DNA of 36,337 nucleotides. Origin: an uncultured Flavobacteriales bacterium (lineage in GTDB: Bacteria; Bacteroidota; Bacteroidia; Flavobacteriales_G; Salibacteraceae). The notes beneath the pieces are model-generated. The model was not told the DNA's origin and did no database searches. It was given only the letters and a program-made list of their open reading frames with translations. A program made the position numbers and the translations under genes. The stretch is taken from contig CAJIZE010000016.1 in NCBI GenBank assembly GCA_905181855.1, positions 1-36,337 on the forward strand. Direction: 5' to 3'. Every line of letters starts with the position of its first letter. Position 1 is the first letter of the stretch. Shown here piece by piece: positions 1 through 8,533 of the stretch.

Positions 1-2
1 AT

Positions 3-1367
3 CCATTTGAATTAATAAGCCCTGCTCCTAGTTCTGATGTTTATTTATCTGGATCATCCGCAAGAAGACTTAATGCTGAATGGAAAAACGCGGGTGGATC
101 AAATATTTCATATGATTTTGTATTAGATTTTATTGGAGGCAATTTCTCTAATCCTATTGCATCATATGCCTCAGCTAATGGAGGTTTGGATACATTATTA
201 TCTGCTGGTTATATTAATTTCGAAAACACTTTAATTGCTCAAGGCATTCAAATCGGTGATACACTTAAAGCTATTTGGGATATTAAAGCTTCTAATGCAG
301 CAGGATTTGGATATTCTGAAAATGGACCTTTTGAAATTAATCTAATACGAGGTTCTGTTATAAAGCCTTTTACCTTAAATAACCCTTCTAACAACGCCCG
401 AGTAGTTGTTCAAGGAGATGCTACCACGCTTGTTTCCATTGATTGGCTATCTGCCGGTAACGGGAACTACACTTACAAATGGGTTATTGATTTACCTGGT
501 GGAGATTTTTCACCTGAGTTGGTTGATGTTCTATCAAACAATATGGGTACAGATAATAATCTTGATTTACCTTTTTCATCTATTGATAATTTATTAAACA
601 GCCTAGGTTTAAATGTTGGTGATTCTATCGCATTAGACTGGAGTGTCAGGGCTTCTGAAGGAACCGATCAAGTATTATCTTCTGACATATATTCAATAAA
701 ACTTGTAAGAGGTGGGTTAACTGTCCCTTTTGGATTGGTTGGTCCAGTTGATGGAACTATTATTACAATTCCTGAAGCTACTGCTCAAACATTAACTTTC
801 TCATGGGAAAACGCCGATTATCAAGGAAATTTCAACTTGCTTGATTATACTTGGATGCTTGATTTGTCAACAGGTAATTTTTCTAATCCCCAAATTACTA
901 GACTATCCGATAACTCAGGTAAACTAAATTCTATAGTGATTCCTTTTACTGATATCGACAATTTATTTGTTCAAAATAGTATTGGTTTAGATGAACAATT
1001 AAGTATGAAATGGATTGTAAAAACAGGTGCATTGGGCTCAGAACAATTTGCTACCGCGCAAAATACGGTTAAGTTTATTAGACATGAAGCCGTTGGAATT
1101 GACGAATTGAATACTTCAGTTTATTCCGTTTATCCTAATCCATCGTCTGGAAGCTTTAATATACAGTTAACATCATTAATATCTGAATCAGTAGAAATTA
1201 CAGTTGTTGATGTAATTGGAAATAAAGTTTATTCTTCAAATAGAAAAATTAATAATGGACTTAACTTTTTACTAATTGATAATTCAAATTTATCTGATGG
1301 AGTTTATTTCGTTTCGGTAAAAGGAAACAATACTGTAATCGAAGAAAGAATTACAATTACAAAATAA
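3..1367 (+). CDS. T9SS-exported protein with SusE-like repeats (5' truncated)
   Basis: The reading frame is open from the first bases of the window, so the true start lies upstream. The visible part holds three tandem repeats of about 115-120 residues. Each begins with a P-F-x-L motif (PFELISP, PFTLNNP, PFGLVGP) and contains a Y-x-(W/F)-x-(L/I)-D-L-x-G-(G/N)-x-F core, then an I-D-N-L-(F/L) segment and a W-x-(V/I)-(R/K)-(A/T) strand. This is the pattern of the SusE outer-membrane domain, which in starch-utilisation proteins lies on the cell surface. The last ~85 residues are a T9SS C-terminal sorting domain (VYPNPSSGSFNIQL ... LSDGVYFVSVKGN), so the product is secreted or surface-attached. Substrate unknown. 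Family by recognition, not by search. A strong terminator follows the stop. Confidence 0.8.
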   Translation, partial: PFELISPAPSSDVYLSGSSARRLNAEWKNAGGSNISYDFVLDFIGGNFSNPIASYASANGGLDTLLSAGYINFENTLIAQGIQIGDTLKAIWDIKASNAAGFGYSENGPFEINLIRGSVIKPFTLNNPSNNARVVVQGDATTLVSIDWLSAGNGNYTYKWVIDLPGGDFSPELVDVLSNNMGTDNNLDLPFSSIDNLLNSLGLNVGDSIALDWSVRASEGTDQVLSSDIYSIKLVRGGLTVPFGLVGPVDGTIITIPEATAQTLTFSWENADYQGNFNLLDYTWMLDLSTGNFSNPQITRLSDNSGKLNSIVIPFTDIDNLFVQNSIGLDEQLSMKWIVKTGALGSEQFATAQNTVKFIRHEAVGIDELNTSVYSVYPNPSSGSFNIQLTSLISESVEITVVDVIGNKVYSSNRKINNGLNFLLIDNSNLSDGVYFVSVKGNNTVIEERITITK

Positions 1368-1385
1368 ATATCACTAATTTTTCTT

Positions 1386-1419
1386 AAAAGGGTATTTATT
1401 AATTTAAATACCCTTTTTT
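1386..1419 (+). terminator. Rho-independent terminator after the SusE-like/T9SS gene
   Basis: A perfect 13-bp inverted repeat (1386-1398 with 1405-1417) surrounds a 6-nt TTAATT loop. The stem has an AAAA/TTTT base under GGGTATTTA/TAAATACCC, and the T-run reaches 1419. It separates the upstream gene from menA, which starts 13 nt later. The symmetric A/T flanks would also allow it to work in the reverse direction. Confidence 0.85.
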
Positions 1420-1431
1420 CATTCTAACAGT

Positions 1432-2334
1432 ATGGTTATTAATTGGATTAAGGCTTTCAGGTTAAGGACTTTACCTCTTTCCTTATCATGTATAATAACT
1501 GGGAATTTCCTTGCTTTTTCTTTAGACACATTTTCATGGAACATCCTTGCTCTTTCATTATTAACCACCCTATTCCTACAAATTTTATCAAACCTTGCCA
1601 ATGATCTTGGTGATAGTTTAAAAGGAACTGACAATGACAATAGAATTGGGCCTAAGCGATCTGTGCAAACAGGTTCTATAAGCATATCATCAATGAAAAA
1701 GGCGATTCAATTATTCGTTTTACTTTCCTTGCTAACCGGAATTATACTCTTAATTGTGAGTTTTGGTAACTCCTACATATTAGAACTTATACTATTTTTC
1801 ATTTTAGGTGTTTTATCAATAGTTGCAGCCATTAAATATACAATGGGTAAAAATCCATACGGCTATAAAGCTCTTGGAGACCTTTTTGTATTTATTTTTT
1901 TTGGAATAGTTGGGGTTCTTGGCTCCTATTTCTTACAAACCAAATCAATTAACTTTTTGGTAGCATTTCCTGCCTTGGCAATTGGCGCTTTATCTGTCTC
2001 GGTATTAAACATGAATAACTTGAGAGACCTCCATCAAGATAAATTATCTCATAAACGAACTTTTGCTGTAATACTTGGAGTAAATGGTACAAAGAAATAC
2101 CAAATATTTCTTATATCTACAGCAATAATAAGCATGATAGCTTTCTCATACTTTAAATTTAACAGCTGGGAACACTTTCTATATCTAATAACTCTACTTC
2201 CCCTATTTAGTAATATTAATAGAACTTTACATTTTAAACAACATCAAGAATTAGATTCAGAACTAAAGAAAATAGCATTGTCGACATTTGTTTTGTCACT
2301 TGGATTAAGCCTAACAATTTTTCTTGTAACTTGA
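1432..2334 (+). CDS. menA: 1,4-dihydroxy-2-naphthoate polyprenyltransferase
   Basis: Integral-membrane prenyltransferase of the UbiA superfamily. It joins DHNA to a polyprenyl diphosphate to give demethylmenaquinone. At 300 aa it has the normal family length. The first Asp-rich motif is at residues 56-68 (ANDLGDSLKGTD), followed by RIGPKRSVQTG at 71-81, a typical MenA signature. The second motif is NMNNLRDLHQD at 193-203, followed by SHKRT. Several hydrophobic helices fill the rest. It is the first of three overlapping genes with menC and menE, so this is the late menaquinone pathway. The ATG lies just after the preceding terminator, so any promoter is very close or readthrough occurs. Confidence 0.93.
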   Translation: MVINWIKAFRLRTLPLSLSCIITGNFLAFSLDTFSWNILALSLLTTLFLQILSNLANDLGDSLKGTDNDNRIGPKRSVQTGSISISSMKKAIQLFVLLSLLTGIILLIVSFGNSYILELILFFILGVLSIVAAIKYTMGKNPYGYKALGDLFVFIFFGIVGVLGSYFLQTKSINFLVAFPALAIGALSVSVLNMNNLRDLHQDKLSHKRTFAVILGVNGTKKYQIFLISTAIISMIAFSYFKFNSWEHFLYLITLLPLFSNINRTLHFKQHQELDSELKKIALSTFVLSLGLSLTIFLVT

Positions 2335-3359
2335 AAGCAAACTATTCTTCTCGTCTATTAAAGTTCAATTTCCCTGGAGCAACATCAAGGGGAGTTTTAC
2401 ATTTCAAACCATCTTTCTTTCTAATCCTAAAAAAAGACCAACATATTGGAATTGGAGAAATATCAATTATTCCAGGTTTAAGTATTGATGATAACATTCT
2501 TATTTTAGAGGAAAAGTTAAAACGTTTGTGTTCTATAATTAATGATGCTACTGCAATTGATGATAGTTTTTTTAATGGTTTTCCCTCGTTAAAATTTGGT
2601 TACGAAACGGCTTTAAAAAATTTAAACGAAACTAAAAACAACGTTATTACCAAGTTTAAGGAAGGTAAAAAAGGAATTACGATAAATGGGCTAATTTGGA
2701 TGGGATCGCAAACCGAAATGCTTTCAAGAATAAAAGAAAAACTCAATAATGGGTTTCGTTGTTTAAAGCTTAAAATAGGTGCCCTAAATTTTCATGAAGA
2801 ATTAAGCCTTCTTAAAACTATTCGGTCAAATTTCACCGAACAAGATTTAGAATTACGTTTAGATGCTAATGGTGCTTTTAGTGCTAATGAAGCTGGCAAT
2901 AAACTTGCCGAAATTTCCAAATACCACATCCATTCGATAGAACAACCTATAGCAAAGAGTCAAATTGAACAGATGGCTAATTTGTGTGAGACTTCTCCTA
3001 TACCAATTGCTTTAGATGAAGAATTGATTAATGTCGTATACAAACTAAATTTACTAGAACAAATAAAACCTCAATACATAATACTTAAACCTAGTATATT
3101 AGGGGGATTAAAAGAATGTGATGATTGGATCAACTTAGCTAATAAATTAGGTATTGAATGGTGGGCAACCTCAGCATTAGAATCAAATGTTGGACTCAAT
3201 GCAATTGCAGATTGGATTTCTTTAAAAGATATTAAATTACCTCAAGGTTTAGGAACAGGTCAAGTTTTCTCAAACAATATACCTTCACCTCTAACCATTA
3301 GAAAAGATAAACTTTGGATAGATAAAAACAAATCATGGGACTATCAAGATCTTATTTAA
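2331..3359 (+). CDS. menC: o-Succinylbenzoate synthase (enolase superfamily)
   Basis: Dehydrates SHCHC to o-succinylbenzoate in menaquinone synthesis. The 342-aa protein shows the muconate-lactonising/OSBS subgroup layout. The KxK catalytic pair is K146/K148 (CLKLKIG). Three metal ligands are D178 (RLDAN), E204 (SIEQP) and D229 (ALDEE). The second catalytic lysine is K253 (ILKPS). The start is a TTG at 2331 that shares four bases (TTGA) with the menA stop codon. No in-frame ATG upstream is possible without entering menA, and the protein aligns with the family from its first residues. It overlaps menE by 25 nt. All catalytic residues are present, so I expect an active enzyme. Confidence 0.9.
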   Translation: MKANYSSRLLKFNFPGATSRGVLHFKPSFFLILKKDQHIGIGEISIIPGLSIDDNILILEEKLKRLCSIINDATAIDDSFFNGFPSLKFGYETALKNLNETKNNVITKFKEGKKGITINGLIWMGSQTEMLSRIKEKLNNGFRCLKLKIGALNFHEELSLLKTIRSNFTEQDLELRLDANGAFSANEAGNKLAEISKYHIHSIEQPIAKSQIEQMANLCETSPIPIALDEELINVVYKLNLLEQIKPQYIILKPSILGGLKECDDWINLANKLGIEWWATSALESNVGLNAIADWISLKDIKLPQGLGTGQVFSNNIPSPLTIRKDKLWIDKNKSWDYQDLI

Positions 3360-4405
3360 TCATAGGCGAAAAAAAAATATCCTTTGATGAATTTCTGAAA
3401 TCTGATCAAGTCAATGATACTTCAGAGTTCACTGCTTTAAGAACCTTTTTAATAGAATGGAAAAACGATAAACCCAATATAAAACTCCAGACCTCAGGCA
3501 CTACTGGGCCTCCAAAAACCATTAGCGCTCCAAAAACTCAATTAATAAAAAGTGCTAATAGAACTAATGAGTTTTTCAATTTATCTAAATCATCAATACT
3601 TTTTCAATGCTTGCCTTTATCGTTTATTGCAGGTAAATTGATGGTAATCAGAACTTTGATTTCAGGAGGGACTTTAGTTTCTATCTTCCCTTCAATAAAT
3701 CCTCTAAAAAATATTAAAAAAATAAAATTAAGTTTTGCGGCCTTTACACCGCATCAAATAGTCAGCATCCTAAAAGATGATGAAAGTGCTAAAACGTTGT
3801 CTAAAATTGATAATGTCATTATTGGAGGTTCAAAATTAAACTTGTCTTTAGAAAATAAACTTATTGATTTAAAGGTAAATGCATATGAAACGTATGGATC
3901 TACAGAAACTTACACTCATGTAGCTTTAAGAAAAATTGGTGAACAATTTTTTCAATCGATGAATACCATTTTCCTAAGCCAACATAAAAACGGCTGCTTA
4001 ATTATCAAGGGAGATTCTTTCCTATCTAAAGCAATTTTAACCAACGATTATGTAGCCTTAAAGTCAACGACCAGTTTTAAATGGTTAGGCCGATCAGATA
4101 ATATCATTAATTCTGGTGGTATTAAATGCTCACCAGAATTAATAGAAACAGCTATAGAAGAATCGATGTCTAATGATTTTTGTGTTAGTTCAGTACCTGA
4201 TGAAACTCTAGGAGAAAAAATTGTTGTTGTTATTTCAAATAAAGAAGTTCCCCCTACTAAAAACCAGTTCACTAACGTACCTAAAGGTTTGGTTCCTAAA
4301 GGTTTTATTCGAATAAATGAATTACCTAAAACTGAATCCAACAAGGTTAAAAGAAATGAGCTTAAGACGTTAATTAAAGATCTTATTGCTACTGAACTTA
4401 AGTAG
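3335..4405 (+). CDS. menE: o-Succinylbenzoate-CoA ligase, short form
   Basis: Acyl-CoA synthetase-like AMP-forming ligase that activates o-succinylbenzoate with CoA. At 356 aa it is much shorter than the ~450-500 aa enzymes of Bacillus or E. coli, as is usual for Bacteroidota MenE. The AMP-binding loop TSGTTGPPK is at residues 53-61. A YETYGSTET motif (A5) lies near residue 186. The C-terminal GRSDNIINSGGIK segment begins near 251 and ends with a K-V-K-R-N lysine region near 340. The ATG lies 25 nt inside menC. The 3' end overlaps the convergent rluD-like gene by 8 bp (4398-4405), leaving no room for a separate terminator. Confidence 0.9.
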   Translation: MGLSRSYLIIGEKKISFDEFLKSDQVNDTSEFTALRTFLIEWKNDKPNIKLQTSGTTGPPKTISAPKTQLIKSANRTNEFFNLSKSSILFQCLPLSFIAGKLMVIRTLISGGTLVSIFPSINPLKNIKKIKLSFAAFTPHQIVSILKDDESAKTLSKIDNVIIGGSKLNLSLENKLIDLKVNAYETYGSTETYTHVALRKIGEQFFQSMNTIFLSQHKNGCLIIKGDSFLSKAILTNDYVALKSTTSFKWLGRSDNIINSGGIKCSPELIETAIEESMSNDFCVSSVPDETLGEKIVVVISNKEVPPTKNQFTNVPKGLVPKGFIRINELPKTESNKVKRNELKTLIKDLIATELK

Positions 4406-5420
4406 AATAAGCTCTCCACTTTTCGATTACGGCAACCATATCATCTGGTAAATCAGATTCAAAGAACATTTCTTTTCCGGTGGTAGGATGTTCGAAACCA
4501 AGTGATTTCGCATGTAATGCTTGCCTAGGAACGAGGTTAAAACAATTCTGAACAAATTGCTTGTACTTTGTAAAAGTAGTACCCTTTAAAACTTTATCTC
4601 CTCCATACTCAACATCTCCAAACAAAGAGTGTCCAATATGTTTAAAATGAGCTCTAATCTGATGAGTTCTTCCTGTTTCAAGCCTGCATTCAAGTAGACT
4701 TACATAATGGAATTTCTCAAGAATTTTATAATGAGTTACCGCATGTTTACCAAAATCAGCATCTGGAAAAACATCCATAACTTTTCGGTTTTTAAAATGA
4801 CGACCAATATTTCCTGTAATTGTACCTGCTTCATTTGGTTCTCCCCAAACCAATGCATTATATGTACGTTTTGTGGTACGGTTAAAAAACTGTTTTGCCA
4901 AATGAGTAAGAGCCTCCTCAGTTTTAGCAATAACCATAATACCAGTGGTATTTTTATCCAATCTATGTACCAAACCTGGTCTAGAATCATCATTTGCTGA
5001 AGGCAAATTTTTAAAATGATAAACCAACGCATTCACCAATGTACCTGAGTAGTTGCCATGGCCTGGATGTACAACCAAACCTGCAGGTTTGTTAATGACT
5101 ACCAACTGGTCATCTTCATAAAGCACTTTTAGAGGAATATTCTCAGGAGTTAGTTCTACTTCCCTTTTTTCAAATGGAGTCATTAAATTAATCGAATCTC
5201 CAGGTTTGACTTTATAACTAGCCTTAACTGGTTGCTCATTAACCAACAGTAAATCAGCTTTTGCTGAATTTTGAATCCTACTTCTCGAAATCTTTGGGGC
5301 TCTATCCATTAAAAATCTATCGATTCTTAAAAGTTCCTGTCCAGGATCTACAACTATTGAATACTGTTCAAATAGCTCATCTGATTCATCAGTTTCGTCT
5401 TGCTCTGAATATTCGGTCAT
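4398..5420 (-). CDS. rluD: RluD/RluA-family 23S rRNA pseudouridine synthase
   Basis: Converts specific uridines of large-subunit rRNA to pseudouridine. The 340-aa protein has an acidic N-terminal tail (about 1-20), an S4 RNA-binding domain (about 28-90) and the synthase domain from ~95. The catalytic motif is HRLDKNTTG at 152-160 with catalytic Asp155, and the family motif VINKPAGLVVHPG is at 108-120. LETGRTHQIRAH also matches the family. The start codon overlaps the stop of the upstream T9SS gene (ATGA, 5417-5420). It is the last gene of the PASTA / T9SS protein / rluD operon. Assignment to RluD rather than another RluA member rests on the S4 domain and length. Confidence 0.88.
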   Translation of the reverse strand: MTEYSEQDETDESDELFEQYSIVVDPGQELLRIDRFLMDRAPKISRSRIQNSAKADLLLVNEQPVKASYKVKPGDSINLMTPFEKREVELTPENIPLKVLYEDDQLVVINKPAGLVVHPGHGNYSGTLVNALVYHFKNLPSANDDSRPGLVHRLDKNTTGIMVIAKTEEALTHLAKQFFNRTTKRTYNALVWGEPNEAGTITGNIGRHFKNRKVMDVFPDADFGKHAVTHYKILEKFHYVSLLECRLETGRTHQIRAHFKHIGHSLFGDVEYGGDKVLKGTTFTKYKQFVQNCFNLVPRQALHAKSLGFEHPTTGKEMFFESDLPDDMVAVIEKWRAYST

Positions 5421-7633
5421 CTTACAATTAGGGTTTCATTTTGTGTATAATCAGAACTTGAATTTGTTACCTTCAATAAATATGCGCCTGGAGCTATATC
5501 TCCAATATTTAATTGAGTTGACGTTGAAAAGCTATTGCTTAAAATTAATTTACCCTGAAGGTTAAAAATTTGGTATTCATGAATACCAATATCTATAGCT
5601 GCAATAGTCAAAAAATATTGTACTGGATTGGGGTAAAAATTAAAGATGTTATCAATTTCCGTTTCCACAATTTCTAGACCTTTAATACCTGCGCTTGGAA
5701 CATTTGCTTGTCCAAAATCAGGTCTTACTAGCAACGATCCTTTAAATGAAGTATTAAACCAGTCTGACCCATTATTAACCGTATAGAAAATATTTTGTGA
5801 ATTGTCAATGTTCAAATCAAAGCCTACGTACATTTTCTTTTGTAAAGTTTGCAGCCACCCTACATAAAATTCACCTGAAACCACCACTGGATCAGCTAGA
5901 GGGTATCTATTAAAATCATGAACACCATTTACTTTTGGCTCACGCAATACGCCTTCATATATCGGGTCACTATTCAAATCCGTCCAAACAATTATTTTAA
6001 ACCTCCTATCAGACATATCTTCTAGCATATCTGGAAAGCTCATTAGCACAGCTTCTAGGGTATCTGTTTTAACCGAATTAAATTTATATGCCACCATAGC
6101 ACCAGCCTCATTAACTGAATAGGCCTGTTCCGCTGTGCCGTCATCGTAAGAGTAATAAGTATCAAATATTTGTTTGGTAGAAATAGTATCGTTTTCAATA
6201 TTTACATCAGGGGATGCTTTGGTAGAATTTAAAACCCAAAAAGTAACCCTTTCCTCGTTTAGCTTTCCTGTGGTCGGGAAACTGAAATTATTTTGGATAG
6301 AACTATTTAAAAAGTGACAAACTTTAAAGGGTAACCCTGGCTGAGCGGCGATGTCAGCATCACAAGTTTGACTTACTGATGTAGATGAAAAAACCTCGGA
6401 TGTGCTATCAAAAACCTTATAATAATTGGTAAACGGTTTTCCGTATTCCGATAAATTTTTCATATTTACTTCAAAGTCTAAAATAGTATAACTTATGGGG
6501 TCTTTCTTGAAATGACTCCAAGGCATTGAAGTATAATCTTTTATGTAAGAATGAGGTGGACTAACTATCGTTAAATCATCTATTGCATCATTATTTCTTC
6601 TAAATCTACCAAGTCGGATATAATCCAAATGCCACATATCGAAGCTCCCAGATAAAGTTGCGTAATTAAAAAATCTAAACTGAAACCCTTTTTGAAGATA
6701 CATAGAATCAGTAACCTGAATAAACACTTCCTTAAAATCAGGACTGGTAATGCCTTTTGTACTCCAAACCCAATTCCACTTATTTGTTTCCGGACTATAA
6801 AATTGCAAAACCAACGAATCTTCTTCTTCTGGTGGCTCCGCTAATCCTTCAGGTAAATAGAAAAAACTAAGAAATATAGAATCAGTTGATGGATACTCTA
6901 GCTGAATTGGTTTGGATGTTAAAATATCCGCAATTCCATAAGAATTAGAACTAACCAAATCGTATGGAACACCAGCCTTATCGGTGCCATCAAAACTCAT
7001 TATGCCAAACGAAGGTTGATTAATTGCCAATGAATTGTTATACAAAGCACCATTTGTGGTCCAAAAATAATTAGGACTATCTAAAACAAGTTGAATTGAA
7101 TCAACAGTATTAACTCCTTGAGAATCTGGCACTAAGTGGACTACTGAAATTCCTGATTGATCTTGGTAAAACCTTTTAGCGGGCCAGCCATATAAGTTTG
7201 TATTTGGTTGGCCTATGTTGTAAAAAGTTACGGTATCCCTTTTATTAGGATTAGGATTAAATAATCCAGAAGAACTATCGTAAACAAAGGAATAGGTTGT
7301 GTCTAATTTAATTTTAAAAGAATCCGCAGCAACACCGTTAACTCTAAACTTAACCGAAACAGAATCAACAATTAAATCAGGATTAGGAACACTCAAACTG
7401 CGCACTTTATTTTTCGAAAAGTCATCTATAAATGGCAAATCCAGAGTGTCAACTAAATATATGATAGTATCAATTGATCGATTTGATTTTATTGTCTTTT
7501 TAGCTTGTTCACTTTGCCCAAATATCAAAGGAGCCAATTGTTCTTGCGCGAAAACACTAAAGGTGTTCCCGATAATAAATATAAGTGCTAGTAAAACTTT
7601 ATTGTTCTTCAATATCGTGATTTGTTGAATCAA
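5417..7633 (-). CDS. T9SS type A sorting-domain secreted protein, function unknown
   Basis: A 738-aa exported protein. Residues 1-29 form a signal peptide (NNKVLLALIFIIGNTFSVFA, then Q). The body is rich in beta-strand, Asn, Ser and aromatic residues, with no enzyme motif I recognise. The C-terminal ~75 residues are a T9SS sorting domain (FNFYPNPVQYFLTI ... IAPGAYLLKVTNSSS). A T9SS cargo translated in overlap with its neighbours is notable: its start lies 35 nt inside the PASTA gene and its stop overlaps the rluD start by 4 nt. Coupled translation with two envelope/ribosome housekeeping genes suggests constitutive expression. No other Met occurs before the signal peptide, so the start is secure unless a non-ATG codon is used. 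Confidence 0.85.
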   Translation of the reverse strand: MIQQITILKNNKVLLALIFIIGNTFSVFAQEQLAPLIFGQSEQAKKTIKSNRSIDTIIYLVDTLDLPFIDDFSKNKVRSLSVPNPDLIVDSVSVKFRVNGVAADSFKIKLDTTYSFVYDSSSGLFNPNPNKRDTVTFYNIGQPNTNLYGWPAKRFYQDQSGISVVHLVPDSQGVNTVDSIQLVLDSPNYFWTTNGALYNNSLAINQPSFGIMSFDGTDKAGVPYDLVSSNSYGIADILTSKPIQLEYPSTDSIFLSFFYLPEGLAEPPEEEDSLVLQFYSPETNKWNWVWSTKGITSPDFKEVFIQVTDSMYLQKGFQFRFFNYATLSGSFDMWHLDYIRLGRFRRNNDAIDDLTIVSPPHSYIKDYTSMPWSHFKKDPISYTILDFEVNMKNLSEYGKPFTNYYKVFDSTSEVFSSTSVSQTCDADIAAQPGLPFKVCHFLNSSIQNNFSFPTTGKLNEERVTFWVLNSTKASPDVNIENDTISTKQIFDTYYSYDDGTAEQAYSVNEAGAMVAYKFNSVKTDTLEAVLMSFPDMLEDMSDRRFKIIVWTDLNSDPIYEGVLREPKVNGVHDFNRYPLADPVVVSGEFYVGWLQTLQKKMYVGFDLNIDNSQNIFYTVNNGSDWFNTSFKGSLLVRPDFGQANVPSAGIKGLEIVETEIDNIFNFYPNPVQYFLTIAAIDIGIHEYQIFNLQGKLILSNSFSTSTQLNIGDIAPGAYLLKVTNSSSDYTQNETLIVR

Positions 7634-8423
7634 CTATTGTTTCAGGAATTCTAGACGAGTTGCCGGTAAAAAATAAAGTAATTGACTGCCCTAGTTGAGT
7701 TTTAGCTTGATTCTGATAATCCGGCAGTTGCCGGTAAACTTTTGAGCTTATCGTATCCATTGCCGTCTCACAATCTTCATAATTTATTGCACCCATATTG
7801 AGCCCTAATTTTTGAAGTATTTTTTTAATTTCAATCAAGTTTTTATTTATTAAAATCGGTACAGAAATATATTCACTGCTTAAACCTCCACCTAATATTA
7901 AAATTATTCTAGTTCCAACAGGTAACATTTGACCAGCTTCTACTTCGGCGGTATCAATCAATGCTCCAAGTACGCAATTAACGCACTCGTCAGGCTTATA
8001 TTTTAATGAGTCTATAATTATTCCATAAGTCTCTAAAAGAGCATTTGCTTGCCTTAATGTTACATCTGTTAAACTGGGAAAAGCAATTTTCTTTGGCGAA
8101 TTGGCATTTACAGTCATGTAAATTTTTCGACCTCGTTTAACTTGAACACCTGGTTCAGGCTTTTGATCTATAATACTTCCTTTTAATGCTCCTTCTTCAA
8201 AAATGGAATCTACAATAAGGTAAGTTAATTCTTTATCCGCCAAAAACTGATCAAGTTCAGTTGTATGGTAACCTCTAAAATCAGGAACAGTGATTGTCTT
8301 TCCATGTAGCGTATAATCATCTATTGAAGCCATAACTCCCCATATACCAAACGCCACTAACGAAACATAAATCGCAATGTTTATCAGAAAATATTTAGTA
8401 AACAGAAATTTGATAAAATTCAT
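7599..8423 (-). CDS. Membrane-anchored PASTA-domain protein
   Basis: A 274-aa protein with an N-terminal transmembrane segment (about 11-31) and three PASTA domains outside the membrane. Their openings are visible as ITVPDFRGY (about 44), IAFPSLTDV (about 113) and ISVPILINK (about 186). PASTA domains bind peptidoglycan fragments or beta-lactams in other bacteria, usually attached to Ser/Thr kinases or PBPs. Here there is no kinase or transpeptidase part, which is common for Bacteroidota PASTA proteins. It is transcribed divergently from ddl, which makes D-Ala-D-Ala for peptidoglycan. This context fits a cell-wall sensor or scaffold role, which is inference. Confidence 0.88.
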   Translation of the reverse strand: MNFIKFLFTKYFLINIAIYVSLVAFGIWGVMASIDDYTLHGKTITVPDFRGYHTTELDQFLADKELTYLIVDSIFEEGALKGSIIDQKPEPGVQVKRGRKIYMTVNANSPKKIAFPSLTDVTLRQANALLETYGIIIDSLKYKPDECVNCVLGALIDTAEVEAGQMLPVGTRIILILGGGLSSEYISVPILINKNLIEIKKILQKLGLNMGAINYEDCETAMDTISSKVYRQLPDYQNQAKTQLGQSITLFFTGNSSRIPETIVDSTNHDIEEQ

Positions 8424-8439
8424 ACCCTCATAAAGCCGG

Positions 8440-8447
8440 CAAAGATA
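8440..8447 (-). promoter_or_regulatory. Bacteroidota -7 element for the PASTA operon
   Basis: Reading the minus strand, TATCTTTG is an exact match to TAnnTTTG. It lies about 17 nt upstream of the PASTA start codon, implying a very short leader. I do not see a good TTTG -33 box at the usual spacing. Together with the plus-strand element at 8505 it suggests two divergent promoters in a 110-nt gap. Confidence 0.5.
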
Positions 8448-8504
8448 ACAATTTATGTGTTAGTATCTTTTTGAAAGGTAAGCCTGTTAAGGTTTACAGT
8501 TATT

Positions 8505-8512
8505 TAATTTTG
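8505..8512 (+). promoter_or_regulatory. Bacteroidota -7 element for ddl
   Basis: TAATTTTG matches TAnnTTTG exactly and lies 21 nt before the ATG chosen for ddl at 8534. Its position inside the 5' extension of the longer frame (TTG at 8471) argues for the shorter start. The -33 region is not clear. Confidence 0.45.
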
Positions 8513-8533
8513 GTTTTACACTTAGTGAAAATT

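Noticed and set aside
1419-1685. 88-residue minus-strand frame inside menA
   Set aside because: Fully inside the clear menA gene with no family resemblance; a shadow frame.
7299-7628. 109-residue plus-strand frame over the T9SS cargo gene
   Set aside because: Antisense to a clear gene with signal peptide; no domain.
8471-8533. N-terminal extension of ddl from a TTG start (21 extra residues)
   Set aside because: The extension does not match ddl, and a perfect -7 element (8505-8512) lies within it; the ATG at 8534 gives the family N-terminus.
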